Positions 36,501 to 48,288 of a stretch of DNA of 64,000 bases are shown here, piece after piece. The translations under genes were made by a program, and so were the position numbers. Positions within the stretch are counted from its first letter, which is position 1. Every line of letters starts with the position of its first letter. The notes under the pieces were generated by a model. It saw only the letters and a list, made by a program, of their open reading frames with translations, searched no databases and was not told the DNA's origin. Source of the stretch: Anseranas semipalmata (taxonomy: Eukaryota > Chordata > Aves > Anseriformes > Anseranatidae); NCBI GenBank assembly GCA_013399115.1, contig VXAA01000915.1, forward strand, positions 479,635 through 543,634, given 5' to 3'.

Positions 36501-39500
36501 GCATCTCAGTTTCCCAGTCAAGGGCACCACCACCACGTAAATATGGTCAGCACTCAGTGCTGGCTCGAGGCTTTTCAGCTGGATTTAGTTTTGGCAATAG
36601 TGACACCAGAATACATGGGGAACTAGGGAAGATTGAAAAGTGGAAGAGAGCCCTGGGTGGGAGTGATGGTGTGCCATGGTGCTGGGCTGGGAGACATCAT
36701 CAGAGGCTTGGAGCAACTGAGTAACCCACCTCCTGTAAGAAAAGGTACCACTAAAAGAGGCATCTGACAACAGCCATCTCTAGCAGGACAATTTTGCTGC
36801 CATCAGTGGTCTGTTGGCCTCAGTAACAACCTGTTTCTGCCTATGCCAAAAAGCAGAGCTGCTTGCATTTTTCATTCCTAGAAGTATGGCTTTAGGCTTC
36901 TCTGTATGGCCATGCATGGTGTTTATTCTGCATGGATAGTAAAGCAGTTATAATAATTATTTAACAATAGCGTGTCCTTCTAATTATGTAGCACTTCCTT
37001 GATCTTTGTCATCTACCACTTTATCAGTAACAGTTTTTGTTTTCTTCCAGGTCATTGTTAACAATGTTGAATTGTAAGTGATGGTAGAAAGATCAAGAAC
37101 TAATAAACCTGCTTGATTAAAATGAAATTAGATTTCAAGATGTATCAGCTTGTGTTTGGACCAATTCGCGTGTGCACACCATATTGATTTGTAATGTTCT
37201 TGCTTCTTATTGTGAAAATCGTATTGCATAAGGCAAATCCTTACAGAGATTTGCTCATTGCATCAACACTGCTGCCTTATTTAAAACACTGTTAAAAGCC
37301 ATTGTCATTAACTAAAACAACTCTCTTTATTTATGATTCTTTTTATGTATCAAGTCCTTCCAGTATTTTGCCCAGGTTTACATAACACAGATGAGCCTAT
37401 GTGGGTCATTCTGTTTACCCTCTGAAAATATTGACATAATATTAACATTCTTCAAGTCACCTGGGGCTTCCCCACTGTTCTGAAATTGATTGATAATAAA
37501 CATTAACCATCTGGATATGTCCTTAGTTGGTTCTTTTGAAACGCTTACTTATAAGTTACGCAGACCTGGCAACTTAATATTGTTTGAGTTGAGTAGCAGT
37601 TGTTTTAACATCCTCCTTAGTTACTGGAATGGAAAGTATTTCAACATCATTATTGTCTGATCTGAATACAGCATCTGGCTTTTTCCCAAAGAGAGAACAG
37701 AAATATTTTTTAGCACTTCTGCTTTTTCAGCATTATTATTGACAGGTCTATCATTTCCATTCATTGTGATGGCAATCTTAATTTGTTTTAGTGAAAGCCT
37801 TATTAACCCATTTCACAAAGATTACCAAACGTCAACTGTTGATACTTTTAACCACTGCATGCAGACTTCCATAGATGCAAAGGAAAATTAAGCTTAAAGT
37901 TCTTTTCAATAAATAAGTCTACTTAAAAAAAGAAAAACTTTCTCAGAAATACCCAGGGATATACTGTTCCTGTCATTAAAGTAAGTTCATGGTTCAATAA
38001 ATAATGCAAAAAGTCAGATGTTTTATTTATTTAATTGAGGTTAAGTATGTATTGTTACTCGTTTGCTATGTGAAGGATGGTAGTGTTCAGCTGTAAATTA
38101 TTCTTTGTCATTTTTGATTTGGGGACATTTCAGACCCAAGCATTTTATTCCAGTTCTTAAATTATCAGCTTTGATTGGGTATGTAGTTGTGTTTCTGCCA
38201 GCATTTACTGACGTGTGTGTTGAATGCACATATGTTGTATTGCAGATGTCCCTTTCAGCTGTCAATTAAAAACAGATTTGACAGATCTTTCATTTTTTTT
38301 ACAGAACTGTGAAATGATACCACAGTTTCAAAAACTCTACTGACGTTTAATTTTATCAGTGAAACTGCTTAAATTATTGGGCGCTGATTATGAGTAGCAA
38401 TTTTCAATTGTTGCCAAATAGTTTTTCTTGCAGAATCAGTAGTAAAGAGATGGACAAGTAGGGGTGTGGCAGAGGCCAGAAAGTACTTATTTGGTTTCAT
38501 TCAGAAAAATGTGTTGCTATTAACAAACATATAATAGCCTCCGTGAGATTGAGAGCCCAGTAAGATGAAACTCGAAAGACGCAGCTCATCTCTGCCCTAG
38601 CAAACTGCAGATAATGTTTGGGAACCAGCATGGGGGAGGGAGGAAGAAAGTGGAAGCACACAGCCTGAACAAACTGTTTGCCTATCAACAGCTGCCTTGA
38701 ACGTGCCTGCCTTCCCTGGGCAAGGTTTACAGCTCTGCCTTCTTCCCTCTCGCAAATACACAAGTGAGTTGTATCAGCACAGTGGCACTAACTCAGGCCA
38801 TGGGTAATAGTGCTTGAGTTTTGAAGTAAAAGCTTCCATTAATCTCAGGAGAGCATAATAGATTGAAAAATCCCATTTAATCCTGGAAGAGAATGGGTAT
38901 TGTGCTGTGAGACTGCATACTTGTCATGTCTTTCCTGGTCTGTGTTTTAGGAAAGAACTTACATAATTTTCTGGAGACGACAGGAGAAAAAGTAAAACGA
39001 TGTCTTATCTCTTCTGTCCACTTGGGACAATTAGTAATGTTGTACGACATGCAAAGTTAACTGGTATTAGAAGTGAGAACTGTGTTTGGGGTTTAATTAA
39101 TGCAGGAAAAAATTCTGTTTGAGGGAACTTCAAAGAACTAATCAGATGCACTTTTCTTTTTAATTTGTAAGATCTGTTGCAGTCTGAGTCAGCATGGCAG
39201 ATGCAGATGGCTTTCTTAGCAGATTTTTTGTCACTTTGAAGTTCACAGCTTTTAACTGGGGGAGAGGGACAGAAGACTGGACAAAGCTCAAAACCAGCCA
39301 CAAGCAGATAATTACTTAGAAGTGTGGAAGGCTTTTTTTTTTAAAACCCCTCTCATTGACATGCAGAGCATCTTTATGGGTTATGGTTTTATCTGAGAAG
39401 TAGAGGATATCAAAGTAGGAGTTCATATATGCTGTAGGGTGGAAAGCCTTGTTTAACATGATGAACATGTGGGGTTTAGTTCTCATTTATAGAATGCCTT

Positions 39501-41149
39501 CTTTGTACTGCACCTGTATTATTTATTAGTCATATGTCCTGCAGTTGTGTAATGGGAAATACTGGAGCAAGCATTTCATTAACTGTGACACTGTTAATTG
39601 GTATTGCTTGCTGCCTGGAATTACTTTCCCTGTTTGAATACATGGAAGTATGAATCAGAGCTTAGTGAATTAGCCAGTGAGAGGAAGACAGGCATCTTTG
39701 CATGATAGGCTGTATGTATAGAGCAGCTGATCTCATTTGTCTTCCTGGACTGTGAAGTCCTTCTCAGACTTAGATCACTGAGGTATTCAGAATGGTATAT
39801 ATTTTTTCCATGATCACAATTAGTTATATCATTATGATTAAGCTCTGAAACTTCAGTGAGATATTTTGGGACGGACTTTTTTCCAGAGGCTTATGACCGT
39901 TGTTGTGACCATTTTTTCTTTTTTTTTTTTTCTTGAGCTATTAATGCCTACCTTTTAGGAACCTTTTAGAATATTTATACATTTAAATTCCTGAATACCT
40001 CTAAGCCTAGGAATAGTGTTTTGTATCTTGTAGAAAATGCTTTCTATTCAGAAACAAAAGTTCAACATATTTTTTCATGCACCCTGAAAATTTACTCCAA
40101 ATTGTTCAGCTGATATGCCTTCAAAGAATGTCACACATTAATGACAATAAGCTCTATGGTGAAATTAAGTGCCAAACTTCAGGGTTGGTACTGGGCAAGA
40201 TTATTCATACTTGGTGCTATAGCAGATATAGTATACACAGCAATTATAGTTTAAGAGCATAACGCTGTTGAAATCTCTTGAACGGTTACAGCTATTCTTG
40301 AGCAATAAAATTCTTTTCAAGGGACAGCCTAGTACAATGCAACTTTGTAGAATGAGTTGTGAAATTTTCTTTTCATTTGCCACATAAAGTGCCAAATAAA
40401 TGTTTGCAATAAAAATACAAGCCTGGGAAGCACGTGTTTTGCCAATTACAGCATAATGCGGGCTACAAAGAAGTGTTCAGAATGGAGTTCAGTATGGATG
40501 TTAGTATCAGGTTACAGCAGGGAAAAGGGGGCATTAGTTTGCCAAACAAACGGTAGGATTTTATCCCACATTTGCAAGGAAAATCATTGCCTTCGGAAGA
40601 AAAGAGATTGGGCTCATTCTGTGCAAACTGAACGCAGCGAGGAGAAGCAGGCAATCTTTGCTTGACAGTAAAGGAAAGCACCAGGACTGCAGAACACAGA
40701 TTGATAGTTGCCAACCCGCTCCACGTGTGGTTGCCACATTTAGCTTCTCCAGTTGGCCAGCGCCGGGGGGGGCACAGAGTGGGATTAAAGCTTTCGGAGC
40801 AGAAGTGGTACAAGCCACACTGGGCCCAGTGGTGACAATTTAAGGGGCCCTTTCTCCTGTTGCTCAAGAGCTTGCATGAGTCACCCTGTTCCCTTTTTCT
40901 GAGTTTCAGATCACAGAAAACCGAGTTATTTTTCAGCATAACTTTTACTTCAGCCTAAAGTTAGATACCGAAACGCTGTGCCTGTAACTACAGCTTAGCT
41001 CAGCCTGACACTGCTCTTGAACTAAAGCTAGGATGGTGCTTGCTGAAAACATGCAAAATAAGGACCGTCATGTGCTTTACTTCTTCTTGGGTTGTTTTCT
41101 GCCTTCTTTTGCTTAAAAAACACCTGCTCCGTGGAGATGGCAAAGTGTC
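33536..41149. other. Intergenic region upstream of KLF2, proximal part
   Basis: No supported gene. It contains the antisense LINE relic at 36955-37870 and otherwise AT-rich unique sequence with short frames of no recognisable family. Position upstream of KLF2 makes it a candidate regulatory interval, but nothing else stands out. Confidence 0.6.
36955..37870 (-). mobile_element. Ancient CR1/L3-like LINE ORF2 relic
   Basis: The minus strand translates, with breaks, to pieces typical of CR1/L2/L3 ORF2. Near 37760-37700 it reads MNGNDRPVNNNAEKAEVL, the linker between endonuclease and reverse transcriptase. Near 37490-37430 it reads QNSGEAPGDLKNVNIMSIF then SEGKQNDP, cf. the family's 'SGEVPEDWKKANVTPIFKKGKKEDP'. 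Near 37065-36990 the bases follow the segment coding the catalytic FADD region (TGATAAAGTGGTAGATGACA). Frameshifts, stops and an internal deletion show it is dead. The family was recalled, not searched. Confidence 0.7.
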
Positions 41150-41540
41150 TCATTCACATGAAATCAGCGCGCAGCAGCCAGCCAAGAGGCAGTGGCGTGT
41201 GTGAGTGAGAGGGGATCCTTTGCAGCCTTTATATACCAGAGTTATTTTTAACCACAGCCTCCATGCTTATTACAGTGTTTCCTCTCTCAGACGCTCAGGA
41301 AGCCCACTTGGCTCTGTTTCCTGCTAACATGCGGCCCTGGCTCGCAAAATCTCTGAGAACAACAGGCCTGAGACTGCTCGGCTCCATTAAAAAAACTGGC
41401 AACTTTTCAAGCCCTGACAGAAAACCTTTGAAAGCTCTGGATTTCCTCCAGCTAACGTATGAGGCTCCTACATCAGTGACAAATTAGACTGAAACAGCAC
41501 AAAATGCTCCTATGTAAATAGCCTTTTTTTTTTCTGCGTT
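41150..41540. promoter_or_regulatory. Candidate distal regulatory element (MEF2/RUNX/forkhead motifs)
   Basis: A block of moderate GC with dense factor motifs, about 8 kb upstream of KLF2. TTATTTTTAA at 41242-41251 fits MEF2 (YTAWWWWTAR) and overlaps AACCACA at 41250-41256 (RUNX). TGTAAATA at 41513-41520 is a forkhead-type site on its complement. MEF2 and FOXO1 are established KLF2 regulators, so the combination is suggestive. Activity and conservation are untested. Confidence 0.3.
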
Positions 41541-43895
41541 CACCCTTTTAATAGTTCAAAGATTATTTATAGTTATTTCTTTGGATGGAAAAATATTTTT
41601 ATATTTTTCCAAAGATGGGTTCGAGTGAAATGTTTTCGTTGTTTGTTTGTATGTTTGTTTGTTTTTCATTTTCCTTCGAGATTTTTGTGACAGTTTTCTT
41701 AGGCTCCAGGAGCAACCTTTCCTTCCTGGAAACCAGGACAAAATGGCTGTTGTGAGCTCTTCAGCAAAAGGCCTGTGTCCAGCGCTGAGTGCAAGTCTAA
41801 CCGCTGCCATTCCACAACTATTAAATAATAGTTATAACAGGCACAACTGACTTCTGATTTCCTGAGAGACAACAGGAGCGGTCAGTTGCACTTTATCGGT
41901 GCCTTTACCCATGTGTTTCAGGCATAACGTTAATAACGTTAGTCCTCCATGTTTTATTTTTTTCTTGTGACTTTTCACTGCAATTCCAAAGGGACTCCTG
42001 CTTCCAAAAATGCTCTCAAGTATCAGAATAGATGTGACCTTCAACGCTGAGAATGCTATTTTCTCCTGCATTTACATTTTATAATATGCTAAGAAATCTT
42101 ACCATCAAGCAACTTCTCATGTCTGTCAGTACTAACGACCTGGAATCGTAGATAACTCCAGAACATTGGAGCTAAGTGATTTTCTAATTTGCTAGGAGTA
42201 TTTCCAGTAGTCTCGTCATTGTCTGGGTCATCATCACCTTAAGGGTCATTTGTGCATCCTAGGCATGAACAAGAACCACCTGTACCATCTGCCTGGCCTT
42301 TCTAGTCACAGTATTTAACTGAGATGCTGGGGGCACAGGCATGGTCATTGCAGGAGCAGGTTCACTGGAGTGGGATGATTTCCCTGGCCTGCCCTTTTAT
42401 TTCCTAGCTGGCCAGTGAGGTGTGTTTATTCTCCTCCACTTCTAAGCATTCACAGCTTGGGCATGTAGGCTAAGGAACTGTAAGGCTCTGTTTGTGCTTA
42501 AAGGAGAGAGTGAAAGACAATTCATCCCACCCCGGGATGATATGGCCGGTTCTTGGGCAGCTAAAGGCAATTGCAGTTAATACTATGCCAACTCCACAGA
42601 TTTGTGGAGATTCCTCTTATTTTCTTTTTCCTTTTTAAAGGACTATCTTCAGTCCTTCATTATCTTCATTCATGCTCTTGAATCACTAGGTTATACCTTA
42701 TAAAAATAATAATTAAAAAAAAAATCTGTTTTTTAGGTTGGCCATCTCTGATATTTTTGAATGACAGCAGCATTTTTGCCATCTGCCTTTCCCTTGGTCT
42801 TTGGATATTGTGTGAGGGCATCTCCAATGGTAAGAATCATGTACAGCACAAGGAAGAGAGTAAAATTAGTTTCTATGTTACTGATATTGATAACACTGCT
42901 CAAGCAGCTGTGGTTTGCTCTATCAGTGACAGTGAAATACTGAACTGGGAGCTGGATGTATCAAGCACGATCTTGAATGACTAACTACCACCATCTCTCA
43001 GATGACCCTTATTCTGATTGAAATCATTTCACTCCCAAAGTTATCTACATTTCACACAGATGTGGTTAACTTTTGCAGTTGAAAATTACTGCCGTGAGAC
43101 AAGAAAAATGTAAACAGTTTCTAGATGTGAAAGAGATGAATCCCATGTTTTGTAGTTTTAGCAACTCGTTCTGTTGTTCATTCATTGCTTGTTTGGAGCT
43201 TTTATCTCGTGTCATATCCAACTACCGGGCTTTGGGTGTGCCAGGGGCACCCTCCTTTGGATGAATCCTAGCAAGCAAGTCTTTTAAATTCAGGGTATCA
43301 CTTTGGCAAATGATCCTTACTTTGCAAATGCAATTTTTGCAGTTATGATCATAGCATTTGCCACCCTACCTGTTTCTGTAGTTTATGGAAAAAGTGGTAT
43401 GCAATAGCAGATTCACATTTATTTTCAGGCAGGAAACCAAGAGTGCAAAAATGCATCATGAACTGAAGGGTCAGGGTGAAGGCTTTTTAAAAAAGAATCA
43501 AGGTGTTTGGGTTGCATTTATCAAACGCAGTCAAGCGGTCTAAAATTGACTTGTTTTGATGCTATTTGGAGCTCACTGTAATGAAAAACTGACTTTGTGC
43601 AGATTGACTTTCTGCGTCACAACCCGTCTTGGGATAGTAATACCAACAAGGACAATTAGTTTAACTGTCGTTCACAATTGCTGTTTGTTTGTACTGGATG
43701 GTTTATGGTAGAAACTGCAGGACAGCCTTCCATTCGAGCTCGTGCCAGTGGCCTCAGTAATTGCCCACTAGTCACTGAAGGACAGACTCACCAAGGACTT
43801 TCAAAGCTAACTTGCCCTCCTTCAAATATAACTGAAATTTATAGCTAGCAGCTTCTAAAATAACTCACATCTCTACCACCTCCAAAAACAGCTCT

Positions 43896-44045
43896 GGGAC
43901 CATGTGGCCTTGTGGTTATGGCTCTGGGGTTGTGGTGATGAAGTCAGAGATTCAAATCCAGTTGTAGGGAGATAAAAAGCTTCAAAGAAAGTGAAACTGT
44001 TTTTGCCTTGATTATGTGGAAATAATAACACTTCATTTTACTTAC
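43896..44045 (+). mobile_element. MIR-like SINE
   Basis: TGGCCTTGTGG at 43905-43915 is an A box and GATTCAAATCC at 43949-43959 a B box. Their 44-base start-to-start spacing equals that of the MIR head, longer than in a normal tRNA. Downstream, TGTGGAAATAATAACACTTC near 44014 resembles the MIR 3' segment 'atggggataataatagtacc'. Diverged but consistent in order. Family and boundaries are from memory. Confidence 0.55.
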
Positions 44046-46439
44046 ACCTGAAAAACAAAATTCATAGCTAAAAATAAGGTATGGAGCTGAAGGGTCCTGT
44101 TGGGAGATGCGCTGTGGATAAAAGCATGTGGCTGGTGCAAAGTGATGTGTCAGAGGGGTTTGCATCTCTTCAGTACATCATATCAAGAGGCAGGGTGATA
44201 AAAGTCAAGGTCTGAAACTCCATATAAGAGGCTAAAGAGGTGAACTGTATTTTTCAGCATACCTTTTGACTGACCAACTGTGGGCTTGGGGTCTGTGATA
44301 GGAAAGGACTGTGTTTGCTAGAGCAGCCCGGAGCTTTGTCTAAGCTCTTAGTGGCCATTCACAGTGCATGGAGGGAGTTGTGTAAGAATCCCAAAGATGC
44401 TCCCTGGAAATTGTTATTATGGCACAATAATTAGTAAATGTAAATAGGATAATACCTGTGTAATTGTACATTATACAGGCTCAGGGTGGACAGGGTGTTT
44501 TCTGCTGTTAGAAAGCTGCTTTCTTGGACTGCAGCATCTGTGTCTTGTCTCACATTTTAGGGTCCTTCTGCTATGGGGTCCCATAGGTTTGAAGGAGCCG
44601 TCAGACAAAGTAGACCTGCTTCAGGTGGAGGATGTAAGAGACTACCACTGTGGAATGGCCAAAGCCTCGGGACTAAAACATTGTCCCGGAAAAAGGTATG
44701 TGAATGTTTGTGTACACACACACATATGCACATGGTGTGTATTCAAGTGCCTCGGGCCAAAGGGGAATCTAAACCTGGGCTGAAAGTAATTAAAAAATTA
44801 CCATGTTATTTGGCACAAGAAAACACCAGGTCTTTTCAGCTGGAAAGCTCTGACTTCCCCCTCAATACGCCGAATTATCACCAAGCCATTGCTATCCTTG
44901 CTGGGTTATTCCTACAGCCGGTGGATATGTTTCTAGGGCTGTGCTGAGAAATCCTTGAGGGAATCTCCTTCAAAACCTGGGCCAACTCTGACACCCCCTG
45001 CCAAAAGAAGAAGAAGAAAAAAATCCTTCTGATGTTAACATTCAGGTTTTGTATCTGACACTGGTACTGCTCTAAATTCCCTCCATTTACACATGGAACA
45101 AGAAGATTTTTAACTTAAGCTGAAGATGAAAGTCAGGTTATAGTCTCAATTCTTTGTACATAGGACGTAAATGTGAAGGTATATTTTGAGGCATAGTCTA
45201 CAGACTTTCTGCTACAGGTTGTAACAAGAAAAGTCCAGGATTACATTAGTCCAAACAATAGCTTTTATTGTGTTTTGATGACATCTAGAAGCCCCAAGTG
45301 AGGTTGTCACATTTTTCTGATTTTTGTAGTAGCATTTCAGTGGGAAAACACAGAGATGATAATGAGCATCAATGGTAGGTATTTTTCCTATAGTGCACAG
45401 GGGACTATACTAACCTGATTCATCAGTGAAAAGCTTGGCAGATTATTTCCTGAACTGCACCAAGATTTAGTCTACGGTAAAGACAAACTCTAAAGCATTT
45501 GCTGAAAGAGAACTGATGCTTCTGTTGTTGGAATCCAGTGGATATCAAAGATGTCTTTGAATTTCTACAATTAGAAGCAGCCAAATAAAAACCAAATAAT
45601 TTTCCAAGCAGATGGCCTTAGCCCTCAATACCAAAATTATCGAACTCCCTAAGTAGTGGTTTTAAGATAGATGTTAATGGATCTCAGAGCAAGAAGCATT
45701 AGTGATCTGGACTATAGCAACATTTTAATTAAGAAGTTGTACAATAACAGACTCAAAATGTAAACTTCAAAACATTTAAAGCCTAAATTACCCTGGGTTA
45801 AGAACTGGCATTGAGCATGTAATTTTTAACATTCCAGACTACCTTCATTATAGTTCAAGAAGCCACAGAAATACACCGTTACGAGCCAGGAATAGTTCTT
45901 CCTTTTATTTGGAAAGAGAATTACAGAGGGAGCTATTGGGAACTGAAGTTTAGTTCCTAAAGCAGGAGCAGGCTACAATATTTTTATACACAACTGCAAC
46001 CACAGACTTGCACTCACTCAAACATGCCGGACTAAATGGTGCCGGCTGTATAAATACTCAACGCTAAGTTAAAACACAGGTTCTTTTTTATTTCAGCTTT
46101 GAAGGTTTATCATGCTATTTCTACTTTTGCAATATCATTTAAAGTCTGGATGCCTTATATATATAAAAGAAAAAAGAGTGCTAGTAACTTAAACCTACAA
46201 ATTAAGAGCATGGTTCTTCAGTAGGCTTGGAGAAAGGCTGATTCCATTCCGGCCATTGTTGGTGGACACAATGCTTGCTTTCATTTGTGAACATGCGCTT
46301 AAAATTAAAAAGTAAATCCTTCTGGTTTTCTTGTATTTTTTTTTTCCAGCCAGTTACTCCTCAACTGCATCATAATGCTCGTATAATCTTTTTTTTTCAG
46401 AAATTGGACTCACATAACTAGTTGGTATGTAAAATATGT

Positions 46440-46500
46440 AAGGCCCCAGTCTGCTCTGAATTACACCCATGTAAACCATTGAAACTTAAAAGGGAATTTA
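46440..46500 (+). mobile_element. Ancient amniote repeat fragment
   Basis: AGGCCCCAGTCTGCTCTGAA, TTACACCCATGTAAACCATT and GAAACT follow the common reptile/bird repeat phrase 'ggcccaatcctgctctcacttacaccagtgtaaat...ccattgaagt'. Short and diverged. Confidence 0.4.
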
Positions 46501-46973
46501 AAATATGCATGAGTAAGAAGAACAAATGGCACCCTCAATTTGCAAGAAGTGCTTTGAGAAGATGCTTCAGAAGATGGGTGTTGTGGGTGTAGTGCGCTTC
46601 CTTACCTGTGCCCCCAGGACAGGGAGGGGACAGGCTCTGATTCTTAAACCAGGAGAGCCAAAAACTGTGTTTTATTAGTGTTTTTGGTAAATCAAAAGGG
46701 GTAGGAGCACCTATTGTCGCTCACTAATGTTCTTAATTAACTCTAATTTATTGAAAAGCACCAATGGAAAAAAAAAATCCTAAATCTCACGGCTTGTCAG
46801 AAATCAAATGTCATTTTGTTTTGCCAAGAGCAGTGAATAAACCCAACATGAATAGACATGAAAGGGCTTTCTAGAAGTGGTTGGCTGCGATAATTCCACT
46901 CAGGAAGCTGCTGAAGAGCAGCAGAGCCTGGCTGCCTCAGCGTTTGCCGTCTCTTTTCCCTCTGTTGTTATAA

Positions 46974-47000
46974 CGGGGGGGGGGAACGGGACGGGGGGAC
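46974..47000 (+). repeat. G-rich tract
   Basis: A run of about ten Gs, then AACGGGACGGGGGGAC. The grouping of G-runs could form a quadruplex. Confidence 0.6.
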
Positions 47001-48244
47001 TGAATTTGCTTTGTAGCATTCGTTGACTTGACCACATGGAGCTGTGCTTCTGAAGCCTTCATCCTGGGACAGAACACTTTTTGCACACTTTATAAATTGT
47101 TTTGACTATTTTCAGATTAACTATTGAACCACAGTGGAAGCGTATGGATTCAAGATATTTCTGGTGATTGTGTAACTGGAAAAAACTGTCCTGATTTTAA
47201 AGTATTTTTGGCATACAAGTGAAAGTAAATAAGCAATTTTAGAGACTCACTGGAAAGTAATTGCTCCTGCAGGACGCTAGCTGTGCCAGGAACTCTGGCA
47301 GATGCACTGAGCCCTCACTATTAGGCTTCAAATGAAAGCATTTTTTTAATGCAAAAGATCAAAAACAAGGATATATAATGTAAAATGTAAGGAATTTGGA
47401 AAGAATGGATGCCTGTGAAGGGAAATGTCTAAACATATGAACTGCATTAGGGGGGAGTACGATGGGAGAAAAGCCCGATAAGCTCCAGAGACACCTTGGC
47501 TTGCTGTGGTGGGAAGCGTGAGCTGTGGTGGCAGTGGCGTGGCCGAGGTGCTGGCAGTGACAGTGGCGAGAGCCTGGAGCTGCCTTTGCCCATGGCTCTG
47601 CTGGTGCCACACAAACCTCTGGGGTGATCAGAGGTGATCTCGGGCTAATCTGCCCTGCAAAAGCTTGGACCAGCTGAATTCCTGATGATGATGGTGTGTG
47701 AGAAAGCAGGAGAAAGAGCAGCACCTTGTTGCAGGTGACGGTGAACCACTGGGATGGCAACCTTTAGATAGAACAGTCTGTCCCTGTACTTCCATCCAGT
47801 GATTCATCAGTGACCACGAAAGAGTCATAAAAGCACCACTGTCAGCTAATGTGTCATTAAAGGAAGCGTTGTGCTTTTTTCCTAAACAAGACATTAACAA
47901 AGTATTATTTTTCACTGCCTTCATGCTCTAAGCTGGCATTTCAAAGGCTGAAGCTACTGTCCTTTGTTGTTGCTCTACTTGCTCATCTTGAAGCTGTAAT
48001 TGAATCCACCCAGGCTGTTTTGCAGGCCTCTGAACTGTCAGTTCTCGTGGCGGCTGCCTGTACAAAGCACTGCTATTAGCTTCAGCAGCTTAACAGTAGA
48101 TCAGTAAACCTCAAGGGGCTGTGGACAGCCACACGCTCTGTAGTAAAGGACACAAGTGGTTTTGAAACTGAAGCCACCTGCAGAAAAACTTCAAGAGATG
48201 TGTTTGGTCCTCCCCCCGTCTCTCACTTCAAGTCTTGTTTTTCT

Positions 48245-48246
48245 TT

Positions 48247-48286
<40 letters not shown>

Positions 48287-48288
48287 TC
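48245..48288. repeat. (CTTT)n microsatellite
   Basis: About eleven uninterrupted TTTC units. It is long enough to be polymorphic in length. Confidence 0.95.

Larger units (their letters stand above)
41541..48240. other. Intergenic region, middle part
   Basis: No supported gene. It includes a palindromic pair at 41925-41941, a MIR-like SINE at 43896-44045, an old amniote repeat near 46440-46500 and a G-rich tract at 46974-47000. The frame of 124 codons at 44573-44947 and others are short and unrecognisable. Confidence 0.6.

Noticed and set aside
40463..40939. A 158-codon minus-strand frame rich in Cys
   Set aside because: No regular Cys spacing, no signal peptide, no homologue recognised; overlaps other open frames.
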